DNA from: Mycobacterium sp.
GTDB taxonomy: Bacteria > Actinomycetota > Actinomycetes > Mycobacteriales > Mycobacteriaceae
NCBI GenBank assembly: GCA_011620645.1
Contig: WOYS01000118.1
Span: forward strand, 33,586-97,585
DNA length: 64,000 nucleotides
Direction of reading: 5' to 3'
How positions within the stretch are numbered: the first letter of the stretch is position 1; every line of letters begins with the position of its first letter. The notes beneath the pieces are model-generated. The model ran no database searches. It worked only from the letters and a program-made list of their open reading frames with translations, and had not been told where the DNA came from. The translations under genes were made by a program, and so were the position numbers. Of the stretch, positions 1 to 8,892 are shown one piece after another.

Positions 1-1
1 C

Positions 2-565
2 GAATGGAAACGGTTCGTCCGGCTGTTCGTCGGGCTGTCGTTCGCCGGCCTGGTGATCTACACGCTGGTGCCCGCCGCGCCGCCGTGGGCCGCCGCGCGG
101 TGCACCGCCGCCGATGTCGCCGGTGGACCGTCGGGTCCGCAGTGCATGTTCAAGTCCGCGCGGGGGGTGCCCGACGGTGGGGTGCTCGGCGCGATGCAGA
201 GCGCGCACGACGGCGCCAACGGCTGGATCGAGCGCATCGTCACCCGCGGGTGGGGAAACCTGAACCTGCACACCGCCACCGCCCTGCTCGATCAGGGGCA
301 GGCCAGCGTCAACCTGGTCGCCGCCATCCCCTCGCTGCATGCGGGCATGTCCGCGGCGCTGGCGGCGTTCCTGTGGCACCGGCTCAATCGCCGGTGGCGC
401 CCGGTGCTGGCGGCCTACCCGCTCGTCATGGCGTTCACGCTGGTCTACACCGCCGAGCACTACGTCGTCGACATCCTGTTGGGCTGGGCGCTGGCCGCGG
501 CGGTGCTCGTCGGCCTGCGGGCCTATGAGTCGCGGCGCAGCGCCTCGATGGCACCCGCCGGGTAG
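2..565 (+). CDS. PAP2-family membrane phosphatase, C-terminal part (5' end outside window)
   Basis: The reading frame is open from base 2 to the stop at 565, so only the C-terminal ~187 residues are visible. The product looks like a PAP2 superfamily lipid phosphatase or inositol-phosphorylceramide-synthase-like membrane protein. Seen: a PSLHAG motif (the family's SxxH-type motif), then a hydrophobic stretch and a YTAEHYVVD segment matching the final catalytic motif, where His and Asp act on the phosphate ester; hydrophobic helices surround both. It likely acts on a lipid phosphate in the cytoplasmic membrane, but the substrate cannot be told from this fragment. Confidence 0.75.
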   Translation, partial: EWKRFVRLFVGLSFAGLVIYTLVPAAPPWAAARCTAADVAGGPSGPQCMFKSARGVPDGGVLGAMQSAHDGANGWIERIVTRGWGNLNLHTATALLDQGQASVNLVAAIPSLHAGMSAALAAFLWHRLNRRWRPVLAAYPLVMAFTLVYTAEHYVVDILLGWALAAAVLVGLRAYESRRSASMAPAG

Positions 566-654
566 CCGGGGTGCGCGGCCGCGGGGCCGGTCCAGCTGGT
601 CGCCGCCCGTATTACCAATCTTGTGCAGTTGTCGGAAAAATGTAACAGTGGACC

Positions 655-2310
655 ATGGCCGAAACCCATCTCGTCACCAATCAGGTTCCGCCGCTGCAGG
701 ACTACAACCAGGCCACCTCGCCGGTGCTGATGGAGGCCCTGATCCGCGAGGGCGGCGGGTGGGGCGTCGACGAAGTCACCGAACTCGGTGCGCTCGGCGG
801 CACGGACCAGGCGCTGCGCTGGGGTGAGCTCGCCGACCGTAATCGCCCGGTACTGCACACCCACGACCGCTACGGACACCGCGTCGACGAGGTCGAATAC
901 GACCCCGCCTACCACCAACTGATGAACGTGGCCGTCACGCACGGGCTGCATGGCGCCCCGTGGGTGGATGACCGCACCGGCTCGCACGTGGTGCGCGCCG
1001 CCAAAACCTCGGTGTGGACGCCCGAACCGGGGCACCTCTGCCCGATCTCGATGACCTACGCCGTGGTCCCCGCGCTGCGCTTCAATCCCGAGCTGGCAGC
1101 GATCTACGAACCGCTGCTGACCAGCCGGGTCTACGAGCCCGAACTCTCGGTGCCCGCTACGAAGGCCGGGCTCATCGCGGGGATGTCGATGACCGAGAAG
1201 CAGGGCGGATCCGATGTCCGTGCCGGCACCACCGACGCGGTGCCCAACGCCGACGGCACCTACTCGCTGACCGGACACAAGTGGTTCACCTCGGCGCCGA
1301 TGAGTGACGTGTTCCTGGTGCTCGCCCAGGCGCGCCCCGGGGGCGAGCGAAGCGACGGGGGAGAATCGGGCGGACTGAGTTGCTTCTTCCTGCCCCGGGT
1401 GCTGCCCGACGGCACCCGCAACCGGATGTTCCTGCAGCGACTCAAGGACAAGCTCGGAAACCACGCCAACGCTTCCAGCGAGGTCGAGTACGACGGGGCG
1501 ACGGCCTGGCTGGTCGGCGAGGAAGGCCGCGGCGTGAAGACCATCATCGAGATGGTCAATCTCACCCGGCTGGACTGCACGCTGGGCAGCGCCACCAGCA
1601 TGCGCACCGGCCTGAGCCGCGCCGTGCACCACGCGCAGCATCGAAAAACGTTCGGCGCCTACCTGATCGACCAGCCGTTGATGCGCAACGTGCTGGCCGA
1701 CCTCGCGGTCGAAGCCGAGGCCGCGACCATGCTGGCCATGCGGATGGCCGGGGCCACCGACGGTGCCGTGCGCGGGGACGAGCGGGAGACCCTGCTGCGC
1801 CGAATCGGACTCGCGGCGGCCAAGTACTGGGTGTGCAAGCGGGCGACGCCGCACGCCGCCGAGGCGATGGAATGTCTGGGCGGCAACGGCTACGTCGAGG
1901 ACTCCGGGATGCCACGGCTGTACCGGGAGGCGCCGCTGATGGGCATCTGGGAGGGATCGGGCAATGTCAGTGCGCTGGACACGTTGCGCGCCATGGCAAC
2001 CCGGCCCGAATGCGTCGAGGTGCTCTTCGACGAACTGGCCCGGACCTCCGAACCCCGACTGGACGCCCACGTCGCCGCGTTGAAGGCGCAGCTGGCAGAT
2101 GCCGACGCCATCGAGTACCGGGCCCGCCAGATCGCCGAGAACATCTCACTGGCCCTGCAGGGCGCGCTGCTGGTGCGGCACGGGCATCCGGCGGTCGCCG
2201 AGGCGTTCCTGGCCAGCCGGCTCGGCGGGCAGTGGGGCGGGGCGTTCGGCACCCTGCCCACGGGGCTGGACCTGGCGCCGATCATCGAGCGCGCGATGGT
2301 CAAGGGATGA
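655..2310 (+). CDS. fadE8: Acyl-CoA dehydrogenase, FadE8/AidB-like
   Basis: A 551-residue flavin-dependent acyl-CoA dehydrogenase of the AidB-like subfamily, which is longer than ordinary ~380-residue FadE proteins. Seen: the FAD/substrate segment MSMTEKQGGSDVR, the loop GHKWFTSAP, a conserved GRGVKTIIEMVN stretch, and a C-terminal ECLGGNGYVEDS motif typical of the family. It should oxidise an acyl-CoA in fatty-acid breakdown; AidB members are also linked to alkylation response. The next gene is a PaaX-type regulator and then an enoyl-CoA hydratase, the order known around Rv0672–Rv0675. Start: ATG at 655. Odd: residues ~229-240 (ARPGGERSDGGESGG) look like an insertion coded by a short repeat that also occurs in mftC. 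Confidence 0.9.
   Translation: MAETHLVTNQVPPLQDYNQATSPVLMEALIREGGGWGVDEVTELGALGGTDQALRWGELADRNRPVLHTHDRYGHRVDEVEYDPAYHQLMNVAVTHGLHGAPWVDDRTGSHVVRAAKTSVWTPEPGHLCPISMTYAVVPALRFNPELAAIYEPLLTSRVYEPELSVPATKAGLIAGMSMTEKQGGSDVRAGTTDAVPNADGTYSLTGHKWFTSAPMSDVFLVLAQARPGGERSDGGESGGLSCFFLPRVLPDGTRNRMFLQRLKDKLGNHANASSEVEYDGATAWLVGEEGRGVKTIIEMVNLTRLDCTLGSATSMRTGLSRAVHHAQHRKTFGAYLIDQPLMRNVLADLAVEAEAATMLAMRMAGATDGAVRGDERETLLRRIGLAAAKYWVCKRATPHAAEAMECLGGNGYVEDSGMPRLYREAPLMGIWEGSGNVSALDTLRAMATRPECVEVLFDELARTSEPRLDAHVAALKAQLADADAIEYRARQIAENISLALQGALLVRHGHPAVAEAFLASRLGGQWGGAFGTLPTGLDLAPIIERAMVKG
1341..1356 (+). repeat. 16-bp element inside fadE8, identical (inverted) to one in mftC
   Basis: The sequence GGGCGAGCGAAGCGAC at this position occurs again, reverse complemented, at 38721–38736 in the variable tail of mftC. 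It codes for a glycine/serine-rich loop interrupting a conserved stretch of FadE8. A related GGCGAGC...GAC string lies in the duplicated tail behind fusA. This looks like a short dispersed repeat tolerated inside genes. Confidence 0.5.
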
Positions 2311-2344
2311 TCATGGCCACGCCGGGCCAACGGGGTCTGACCCG

Positions 2345-3058
2345 GTGCGCCTGACCGCCCGCTCCGTGGTGCTGAGCGTTCTGCTCGGCGCACATCCGGC
2401 GTGCGCCTCGTCGGCCGAATTGGTCCATTTGACAGCCGATTTCGGGATCCGTGAGTCGACGCTGCGGGTGGCGCTGACCAGGATGGTCGGGGCGGGAGAC
2501 CTGGTGCGTTCGGCCGATGGCTACCGGTTGTCGGACCGGCTGTTGGCCCGGCAGCGCCGCCAGGACGACGTCATCGATCCGCAGGAACGGCCGTGGGACG
2601 GTACCTGGACGACGCTGCTGATCACCAGCGTGGGAGCCGACGCCCGCAGCCGGGCGGAACTGCGGAACACCTTGGTGCAGCACCGATTCGGCGAGCTGCG
2701 TGAAGGGGTGTGGCTGCGCCCGGACAACCTCGGGGTGTCACTGGCCGACAGTGTCGCGACCAAGGTCCGCATTCTGCGCAGCCGCGACGACGACCCGACG
2801 GGGCTGGTGGCCGAACTGTGGGATCTGCCGGCCTGGGCCCGCGACGGTGACCGGCTGCTCACCGAGATGGCGGCGGCGACCGACGTTCCCGGGCGTTTCG
2901 TGGTGGCCGCGGCGATCGTGCGCCACCTGCTGACCGACCCGGTACTCCCGGCCGAGCTGCTGCCGCGGCGATGGCCCGGCGAACAGCTTCGGCTGGCCTA
3001 CCGTGAATTCGCCGCCGAACTGGTGCAGCGGCGCGGCAACCGAGTGGAGGCAGTGTGA
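2345..3058 (+). CDS. PaaX-family transcriptional regulator
   Basis: A 237-residue regulator resembling PaaX, the repressor family of phenylacetyl-CoA and other acyl-CoA catabolic genes, and corresponding by position to Rv0674. Seen: an N-terminal winged helix (residues ~5-65, with STLRVALTRMVGAGDLVR as recognition region), a middle part containing PWDGTWTTLLI that is typical of PaaX, and a C-terminal helical domain. The start is taken at GTG 2345 because the ORF upstream of it overlaps fadE8 and gives no regulator-like sequence. Its stop overlaps the echA5 start by four bases (GTGA), so the two are translationally coupled. It probably senses an acyl-CoA and controls its neighbours. Confidence 0.75.
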   Translation: MRLTARSVVLSVLLGAHPACASSAELVHLTADFGIRESTLRVALTRMVGAGDLVRSADGYRLSDRLLARQRRQDDVIDPQERPWDGTWTTLLITSVGADARSRAELRNTLVQHRFGELREGVWLRPDNLGVSLADSVATKVRILRSRDDDPTGLVAELWDLPAWARDGDRLLTEMAAATDVPGRFVVAAAIVRHLLTDPVLPAELLPRRWPGEQLRLAYREFAAELVQRRGNRVEAV

Positions 3059-3813
3059 GTGTCAGGGTGGAGCACAACGGACCGGTGACCACGGTCATCA
3101 TGAACCGGCCGCAGGCCCGCAATGCGGTGAACGGCCCGGCGGCCGCCGAGCTGTACTCGGCCTTCGAGGAGTTCGACGCCGACGACGACGCGGCGGTCGC
3201 AGTGCTGTGCGGTGACAACGGAACCTTCTGTGCCGGTGCGGATCTCAAGGCGATGGGCACTGCGGAGGGCAATCGGGTGTATCCCACCGGTCCGGGGCCG
3301 ATGGGACCGTCGCGGATGGTGTTGTCCAAACCGGTGATCGCCGCGGTCAACGGCCATGCGGTGGCGGGCGGACTGGAACTGGCGCTGTGGTGCGATCTGC
3401 GGGTGGTCGAGGAGGACGCCGAGTTCGGGGTGTTCTGCCGGCGCTGGGGTGTCCCGCTGATCGACGGGGGCACGGTGCGGCTGCCGCGCCTGATCGGGCA
3501 CAGCCGGGCGATGGATCTGATTCTCACCGGTCGCTCGGTCGGCGCCCGGGAGGCGATGCAGATTGGGCTGGCCAACCGGCTGGTGCCCACGGGGCAGGCG
3601 CGGGCGGCCGCCGAGGAACTGGCCGCGCAACTCGCCGCGCTGCCGCAGCTGTGCCTGCGTGCCGACCGACTTTCGGCGCTGCATCAATGGGGTGAAACCG
3701 AAAAGGCCGCAATGGAATTCGAATTCGGCAGCCTGTCGAAAGTGTCCTCGGAACTGCTGGCAGGAGCCAAGCGCTTCGTCGACGGCGCCGGACGGCACGG
3801 CGCAGACGGCTAG
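3055..3813 (+). CDS. echA5: Enoyl-CoA hydratase/isomerase (crotonase family)
   Basis: A 252-residue crotonase-fold protein. Seen: NRPQARNAVN at the N-terminus, the oxyanion-hole segment FCAGADLKAM (residues ~58-67), and VNGHAVAGGLELALWCDLRVV (about 98-118), the usual CoA-binding and catalytic core. It should hydrate or isomerise an unsaturated acyl-CoA after the FadE8 step. Start GTG 3055 overlaps the PaaX stop. The name echA5 rests on synteny with Rv0672–Rv0675; the second hydratase (echA4) present there is absent here. The stop almost meets the convergent lipoprotein gene. Confidence 0.85.
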   Translation: MSVRVEHNGPVTTVIMNRPQARNAVNGPAAAELYSAFEEFDADDDAAVAVLCGDNGTFCAGADLKAMGTAEGNRVYPTGPGPMGPSRMVLSKPVIAAVNGHAVAGGLELALWCDLRVVEEDAEFGVFCRRWGVPLIDGGTVRLPRLIGHSRAMDLILTGRSVGAREAMQIGLANRLVPTGQARAAAEELAAQLAALPQLCLRADRLSALHQWGETEKAAMEFEFGSLSKVSSELLAGAKRFVDGAGRHGADG

Positions 3814-4208
3814 CCCTTGCTGACCTTGTTGCCGCTGCCCAGGTCCTCGACCTTCGGGTCGCCACCCTTGTAGACCACCGTGTTGTTCAGGCCGACGGCG
3901 CTGATCTCGGTCTCGACATTGTCGAGTGTCACCGTGTTGTCGGCGCCGCCGATGTTGACGCTGGAGCAGTTGCCCTTCACCGTCAGGTTGTTGTTGGACC
4001 CGCCGATATTGAGTGCCTTGCCCTGGGCACAGTCGATATCGGCGGTGGTGCCGAACGACCCGTAGTTGATGGTGTTGCCGATCTCGACCTGCGCGCCGGA
4101 GGTACCCGCGGTTGCGGTCGGCGCGTCGAAGTCGCCATTGGAACCGCATCCCGCCAGACCGAGCGCGAGGCCGGCCGCCGCGACCGCGATGGCGATGTGA
4201 GCGCGCAT
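3810..4208 (-). CDS. DUF3060-like secreted lipoprotein
   Basis: A 132-residue protein with a signal peptide ending in a lipobox (LGLAGC, Cys at ~21), so it is probably lipid-anchored outside the membrane. The mature part has beta-repeat-like Asn/Gly-rich segments (NTINYGSFG, NIGGSNNNLTVKGNC, NIGGADNTVTLDNV), typical of the mycobacterial DUF3060 family and suggestive of a short beta-helix. Two cysteines (in DIDCAQG and GNCSSV) could form a disulfide. No function is established for the family. It overlaps the echA5 stop by a few bases on the opposite strand. Confidence 0.7.
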   Translation of the reverse strand: MRAHIAIAVAAAGLALGLAGCGSNGDFDAPTATAGTSGAQVEIGNTINYGSFGTTADIDCAQGKALNIGGSNNNLTVKGNCSSVNIGGADNTVTLDNVETEISAVGLNNTVVYKGGDPKVEDLGSGNKVSKG

Positions 4209-4242
4209 GGGGATCCTCGATTCGTAGCTGGTCAGTTCCAGA

Positions 4243-4920
4243 CTAGGTGACGGGCACGTTGATGATGGGCCGTCGCTCCCCGGCGCCGGGACCGTCGAAA
4301 TGCCACCACTCGCCGGAATACACGGTCAGCCCGCCCGCGGCCATCGTCTCGCGCAGTACCGCCCGGTTGCGCTGTGCGGCAGCGCTCACCCCGTCGGTGG
4401 CGAACGCGTGGGCCGTGGGTGTGAAATCGTCGAAGCCGGTGCCCATCGCCGAGAGACCGGAGGCTCCGGCGGTGCTGACATCCACCGATCGGCCGGATTC
4501 GTGGCTCTTCGAGTACGGGCCGGGTTGGGCCACCCAGGCCGGGTTGGACACCACCTCGAACATCCGGACCTGCACATCGTGGGGTCGGTAGCAGTCCCAG
4601 AACACCAGCCGAAGCCCCGCGGTGCGCAGCTGCGCGGCGGCGGTGGCCAGGCCGTCGGCCAGGGATTCGTGGATCAGGCAGCGGGCACCCGCGGGGTACA
4701 GTGGCGTCCCGACGAAGTTGTCGGCGGTGGCGTAGCGCAGATCGACGACGGCATCGGGCACCGCGGTGCGCACATCGATGAAACCCACCGCCCGCGCCGC
4801 CGCCGAAACGGGCGCGATCAGCGGCGACGGCTCACTGTGCGCCACCGTCACCACCTCGGGATTCAGTGCGGCGCCGGCTATTGCGCCCAGTAGGGCGAAT
4901 AGCGCGAGAAGCCGGCGCAC
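4243..4920 (-). CDS. Secreted D-Ala-D-Ala dipeptidase (VanX/DdpX-like, M15)
   Basis: A ~225-residue exported zinc peptidase. Seen: an N-terminal hydrophobic signal sequence, LRYATADNFVG (family start), a SHESGRSVD motif that supplies the first His and Asp zinc ligands, and GEWWHFD near the C-terminus with the catalytic Glu and last His ligand. The family cleaves D-alanyl-D-alanine dipeptide; in bacteria without vancomycin-resistance operons this serves D-Ala recycling or wall turnover. Start: GTG 4920; a TTG one codon upstream is also possible. No van genes are adjacent. Confidence 0.8.
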   Translation of the reverse strand: MRRLLALFALLGAIAGAALNPEVVTVAHSEPSPLIAPVSAAARAVGFIDVRTAVPDAVVDLRYATADNFVGTPLYPAGARCLIHESLADGLATAAAQLRTAGLRLVFWDCYRPHDVQVRMFEVVSNPAWVAQPGPYSKSHESGRSVDVSTAGASGLSAMGTGFDDFTPTAHAFATDGVSAAAQRNRAVLRETMAAGGLTVYSGEWWHFDGPGAGERRPIINVPVT

Positions 4921-5005
4921 CAATCAGGCCGCGGCCCGGTTGGCGCGGTTGGTCACGCCGAGTTCCCGGCCGCGGTCGATCTGCACACTCATGCTCGCCA
5001 TGGGC

Positions 5006-5284
5006 CAACAGAGTACGGTGCCGGCCCTGCGGCGTCAGTGCTTGCCGGGTGGCGACGATCCCGAGTACACGGCGGCCGCGCGGGAGGCGGCCGGTCCCGT
5101 CCTGGCGGCTCTTGCCTCCTATGGACTGGTCGGCGAAAACGCCTTCTATGCCGCCCTGGAGTTCTGGTCCGCGTTGCACGGTTTCGTGCTGCTGGAAATG
5201 ACCGGGGTTATGGACGACGTTGACACCGACGCGGTGTTCACCGATATGGTGTTGCGCTTGGCCCTTGGTACGGAGCGCAGGTAG
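5006..5284 (+). pseudogene. Remnant of a TetR-family regulator (C-terminal domain only)
   Basis: The frame ending at 5284 reads like a TetR C-terminal ligand domain (…GPVLAALASYGLVGENAF, then FWSALHGFVLLEMTG and a short final helix ending RLALGTERR), but the DNA-binding half is missing and no start with a ribosome site precedes it. In M. tuberculosis a TetR gene (Rv0681) stands just before rpsL, so this may be the tail of that gene, left when the accessory block came to lie here. That link is inference from position. Confidence 0.5.
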
Positions 5285-5350
5285 TCGTAAGTGCTGGTCA
5301 GGTGATGTCGTCCATTCGGCTGACATCGTCGGCCATTAGACCCGTATTGG

Positions 5351-5379
5351 TTGCCGAAGCTACCAGTACGCGTTAGTTT
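5351..5379 (+). promoter_or_regulatory. Candidate promoter of the accessory operon
   Basis: TTGCCG at 5351-5356 and TAGTTT at 5374-5379 are spaced 17 bp, fitting SigA-type mycobacterial promoters (-10 TAnnnT). The region is less GC-rich than its surroundings and lies ~95 bp before the ATPase start. Prediction by eye only. Confidence 0.35.
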
Positions 5380-5473
5380 TGTACGACCCGTCTGAGATTG
5401 CAGCCCTGCGCGGCATTCCCTGACGTTGACCGTCGTTCGCTCTGGCCGCGCAATCGTTGAGGGGGGACGCCCA

Positions 5474-8347
5474 ATGGCGACCGACGGTCGTAGTCGGCGG
5501 CGGATTCATCTCGATGGCGAGTTGACGGAGGCGGTGCGTCGTGATCCGCCATCAATGGCGCCCACGCCCCCACCACCGGTCAACTTCTACAAGCCGCCCG
5601 CGCCGCATCCAGCCCCGACAGTCTCCGCAGCCGACAGTGCCACCGCGCAATCGCTTGAAATGGAGTTGCGCACCCGGCTGGCCGGGTTGCGGGCCGAATC
5701 CGATCGCATCGCAGCGGGTATTGCGCAACACAGCGGCCAAGACATCCGGCAACTCGATGCCGACATCTCTGCGCAACAGCGCGACATCATGGCCCGGAAA
5801 GAGAGGGCACAATACGCGGCTGACGAGCAGCGCCAGCGGGACGAGAGAACCGCGTCGGATACGGTGGCTGCCGCCGTCGAGGCGATTGCGCCGGGCGGGG
5901 CGAGCCTGGTGTGGTCGCAGGCGTGGTCATCGGTGCCACCGCGCCCGGCCACGCACGTCCGGTTCGGTGAGACCGCGTTCGGTCCTGCGGTCGCGCCGTT
6001 CCTGGAGGGCCGCAGCTGGGCGTTGTATGGAGACGAACAGAGCGCTGTTGATCTGATGCAGCAGACGATTCTGCGCGTCACCGCGCAGCTGCCCTTGCGT
6101 TTCCTACGTGTCCGGGTCTTTGATCCGCGAATCGAAGGGCCGTTGGGCGTGTTGACCGATCTGCGCGACGCTCACCCAGACAGCTACCCAGCTCCAGCGC
6201 ACAGTACGTCCGATCTGAGTGCCGCCCTCGCCGAGATCACCGCCCTGGCGTCGACGGCTGCCGAGCAGATCAGCTCCCGTCACGCCAGCGGGCTGGGTGA
6301 GCTGTGGGTCGAGGAGGGGCGACCCGTGCATCCGTACACCGTCTTGGCGGTGTACTCCTATCCGCTCGGCATCGATGAGGTCACGCAGGCCGCGCTTGTC
6401 CGGTTGGCCCAGTCCGGATCGCCGAGAGGGGTTTCCCTCCTGGTTCAAGTCGATGAATCCGTCGCTCATCCGCGCGATGTACGACCGCGCGAACTGCTCG
6501 ATTTGTTGACCCCGTTCACCGCCACAGGCGGGCGTTGGCGGACGCCGCTGCTGCCGGCCGCACTGGAGATCCGGTCGGACCCTCCGCCGTCGCGGGAACA
6601 GATCAAGGCTGTCCTCGCCCGGGCGACCAGTGAGGTCAGTTCCGACACGGGTCCGACAATCAACCTTGGCGAGCTGCTCGCCGGGTACGCGGCGGACCCG
6701 TGGAGGGATACCGTTGATGACGGGATCGAGGCCATCATCGGTCTGCGTGGCCGGGAGCCGGTCCGGCTTGCGCTGCGTTCGGAGAACCCGCCGCACCCCA
6801 ACCTGCTCATCGGCGGCGCCGTAGGTCAGGGCAAGTCGAATCTGCTATTGACGATCATCTACTCGTTGGCCGCCCGGTACGCTCCCGACGAGCTAGAGAT
6901 GCTGCTGCTGGATTTCAAGCAGGGCCTGGAGTTCAAGCGCTTCGACAAGGACGATGACGGTCGCAACTGGTTGCCGCATGCGCGAGTGCTGAGCCTGGAA
7001 AGCAGCAAGCCGTTCGGCTTGGCCGTGCTGGAATTCGTGCAACAGGAGATGGAATGCCGCGCACAGCTCTTCAACGCCGCGCGCTGCAACGGTTTCCGTG
7101 AGTATCGCCAGCAGACCGGGCAGCCGATGAGTCGAATGCTGTTGATCATCGATGAGTTCCAGGTGCTGTTCGACGGTAACGATGACCTGACGACCAGCGC
7201 GGTGCTGCTTTTCGAGCAGTTGGCTCGCCAGGGGCGTGCCTTCGGTATCCACATCCTGCTGTCTTCGCAGACGCTGTCCGGTATCTCTGGGCTGCAGGTC
7301 AAGGGCGACTCGATCTTCGCCCAGTTCCCTCTGCGGGTCTCCCTGAAGAACACCGCCGAGGAGTCACAGGCGATTCTGTCCCGGGGGAACTCCGCTGCTG
7401 CGGAGCTGATGTACCGGGGCGAAGTCGTGGTGAACCGTAATTACGGAATGGCCTCAGCCAATGAGGTGGCAGTCGCCGGCTACGCGGATCCCAAGTGGAT
7501 CGGCGGGCTGCAGGAGCAGTTGTGGGAGAGGCATTCTCATGGCACTGAGCCATGGGTCTTCCTGGGGCGTGGCTTCGCGCAGTGGCCCGGCCGGTTGCCC
7601 GATACCGACGTACCGACTGCGCGCATCGGCCGTCCGATCGCGATCACCGACGAGATGATCGATATTCCGTTCCACGACGATATCGACCAAGCGGTAGCGC
7701 TGGTCGGGACCGGAGATGCCGAGGCCACCGCCGTGCTGGGGGCGGCGGTGGTCACGGCGACGGCTGGATGGCAAGCCGGTTCCTGCGTCATCGTGCTCGA
7801 CGGACGGCCTGAACCCGCTGCGGACCGTAGAGATCCGCTCCTCGGTGACGCCTTGGACCGGGTCCGCGGACGCGGTGTCGACGTGCAGGTGGTGCGTGGC
7901 AGTGCGGTGCCGACCTATCTCACCGGCGAACTTGCAGCGCGCCTTCGCACCAACACCGCGCCGACCCTGCTGCTCGCCGTCCAGCTTCAGCGGATTGCCG
8001 AGATAGATAACGAAGTCCCGGCAGACGCCGACAACGACGATGGTTTCGGGCCCCGAGTTTCGGGGTCCTCAGTGCTGCGTGACCTGACCATCCAGGGCAG
8101 TGCACGCAACCTTCACCTCATCGGCTGGTGGCCTAATCTTCGTGCGCTCAAAGCACATTTGTCATTCGAACACGGGGTGACACGGTACGTGTTCCTCAAG
8201 GTCGGCCTTGACGATCTGCGCGAAGTCGTCGGGCCGCAGGCTCAGCCTGCCGAGGGTTCGCCGCGCGTGCTGCTGTTCGACCGTGGTTCCGACAGAGGCG
8301 CACAGGTAGCAGTTCCGTTCGATCCGCAGGGCTTGCGGGTGCCATGA
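5474..8347 (+). CDS. FtsK/SpoIIIE (HerA-FtsK) family ATPase, first gene of accessory operon
   Basis: A 957-residue ATPase. Seen in order: a Pro-rich N-terminus, a coiled coil (~57-130), an uncharacterised middle, then a FtsK core with Walker A GGAVGQGKS (residues 447-455), a LLLDF strand (~477-481) and Walker B LLIIDE (~556-561), then LLSSQTLSG. The C-terminal ~270 residues look like a second, degenerate ATPase unit: the P-loop position reads VALVGTGDAEA, without GKS/T. Unlike EccC/EssC or FtsK there is no N-terminal membrane helix, so it must be docked to the membrane by partners. It could translocate protein or DNA. Start: ATG 5474 after a GAGGGGGG ribosome site; the longer frame from 5426 lacks one. 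It overlaps the next gene by ATGA. Confidence 0.8.
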   Translation: MATDGRSRRRIHLDGELTEAVRRDPPSMAPTPPPPVNFYKPPAPHPAPTVSAADSATAQSLEMELRTRLAGLRAESDRIAAGIAQHSGQDIRQLDADISAQQRDIMARKERAQYAADEQRQRDERTASDTVAAAVEAIAPGGASLVWSQAWSSVPPRPATHVRFGETAFGPAVAPFLEGRSWALYGDEQSAVDLMQQTILRVTAQLPLRFLRVRVFDPRIEGPLGVLTDLRDAHPDSYPAPAHSTSDLSAALAEITALASTAAEQISSRHASGLGELWVEEGRPVHPYTVLAVYSYPLGIDEVTQAALVRLAQSGSPRGVSLLVQVDESVAHPRDVRPRELLDLLTPFTATGGRWRTPLLPAALEIRSDPPPSREQIKAVLARATSEVSSDTGPTINLGELLAGYAADPWRDTVDDGIEAIIGLRGREPVRLALRSENPPHPNLLIGGAVGQGKSNLLLTIIYSLAARYAPDELEMLLLDFKQGLEFKRFDKDDDGRNWLPHARVLSLESSKPFGLAVLEFVQQEMECRAQLFNAARCNGFREYRQQTGQPMSRMLLIIDEFQVLFDGNDDLTTSAVLLFEQLARQGRAFGIHILLSSQTLSGISGLQVKGDSIFAQFPLRVSLKNTAEESQAILSRGNSAAAELMYRGEVVVNRNYGMASANEVAVAGYADPKWIGGLQEQLWERHSHGTEPWVFLGRGFAQWPGRLPDTDVPTARIGRPIAITDEMIDIPFHDDIDQAVALVGTGDAEATAVLGAAVVTATAGWQAGSCVIVLDGRPEPAADRRDPLLGDALDRVRGRGVDVQVVRGSAVPTYLTGELAARLRTNTAPTLLLAVQLQRIAEIDNEVPADADNDDGFGPRVSGSSVLRDLTIQGSARNLHLIGWWPNLRALKAHLSFEHGVTRYVFLKVGLDDLREVVGPQAQPAEGSPRVLLFDRGSDRGAQVAVPFDPQGLRVP

Positions 8348-8883
8348 CGCCGACCGAAGAGTACGCCGCGTACGTCTGTGCGCTGCAAGCCGTTATCGAC
8401 CTGCCGAAAGCCCATGCTGCGCAGATTGACTCGATCGAACGGCGAGCAAGAACGGAGATCGAGGCACTGGACCGCCGCCGCAACGAGGGGGCGCAGCGCT
8501 GGACCCAGCATCGGGACACCAGTGCGCGGCTGGCCCGGCGCGTCAACGATCTGGGGGGCAAGGTCGGTGCCGGCCCGGCCGGGCTGGTGTCCGTCGAACC
8601 CTTACCGGCAGCGGCAGTTCCGGCCGCGTTGGAATCGTTGCGGTCGGATCTGGATCGCGCTGAGCAATCATGGCAATGGTTGGTTCGCCACCGAGAGCGT
8701 GAGCGGCAGATGGCGCTGACGCATGCACCGCAACCCGCGTGTGTCGCGCCGCCACTTGCGCCACCACCGCCACCCGCGGCGTCCCCACCGCCGAAGGTCG
8801 AGATCAATCCGGCGGTGCTGATCGGTGCGGCGGCGGCAGTGATCGTTGTCTTAGTCATCGTGATGATCGTGATGGCGTTGTAG
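8344..8883 (+). CDS. Tail-anchored coiled-coil protein, unknown family
   Basis: 179 residues, family not recognised. Seen: charged helical stretches (~20-70 and 95-125), a proline-rich linker (~136-150), and a single strongly hydrophobic helix at the very C-terminus (~157-178), so the bulk should face the cytoplasm and the end sit in the membrane. Start ATG 8344 overlaps the ATPase stop (ATGA), so they are coupled. It is a reasonable candidate for the membrane tether of the soluble ATPase. Function is inference. Confidence 0.65.
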   Translation: MTPTEEYAAYVCALQAVIDLPKAHAAQIDSIERRARTEIEALDRRRNEGAQRWTQHRDTSARLARRVNDLGGKVGAGPAGLVSVEPLPAAAVPAALESLRSDLDRAEQSWQWLVRHRERERQMALTHAPQPACVAPPLAPPPPPAASPPPKVEINPAVLIGAAAAVIVVLVIVMIVMAL

Positions 8884-8892
8884 GAGGTATCG

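Noticed and set aside
523-2070. 515-codon antisense ORF over fadE8
   Set aside because: Shadow frame of a high-GC gene; His/Gly/Arg-rich, no family features.
4924-4992. 22-residue minus-strand ORF (MSVQIDRGRELGVTNRANRAAA) ending right before the VanX-like gene
   Set aside because: Too short to support by itself; no ribosome site seen. It could be a leader peptide or a remnant of a regulator.
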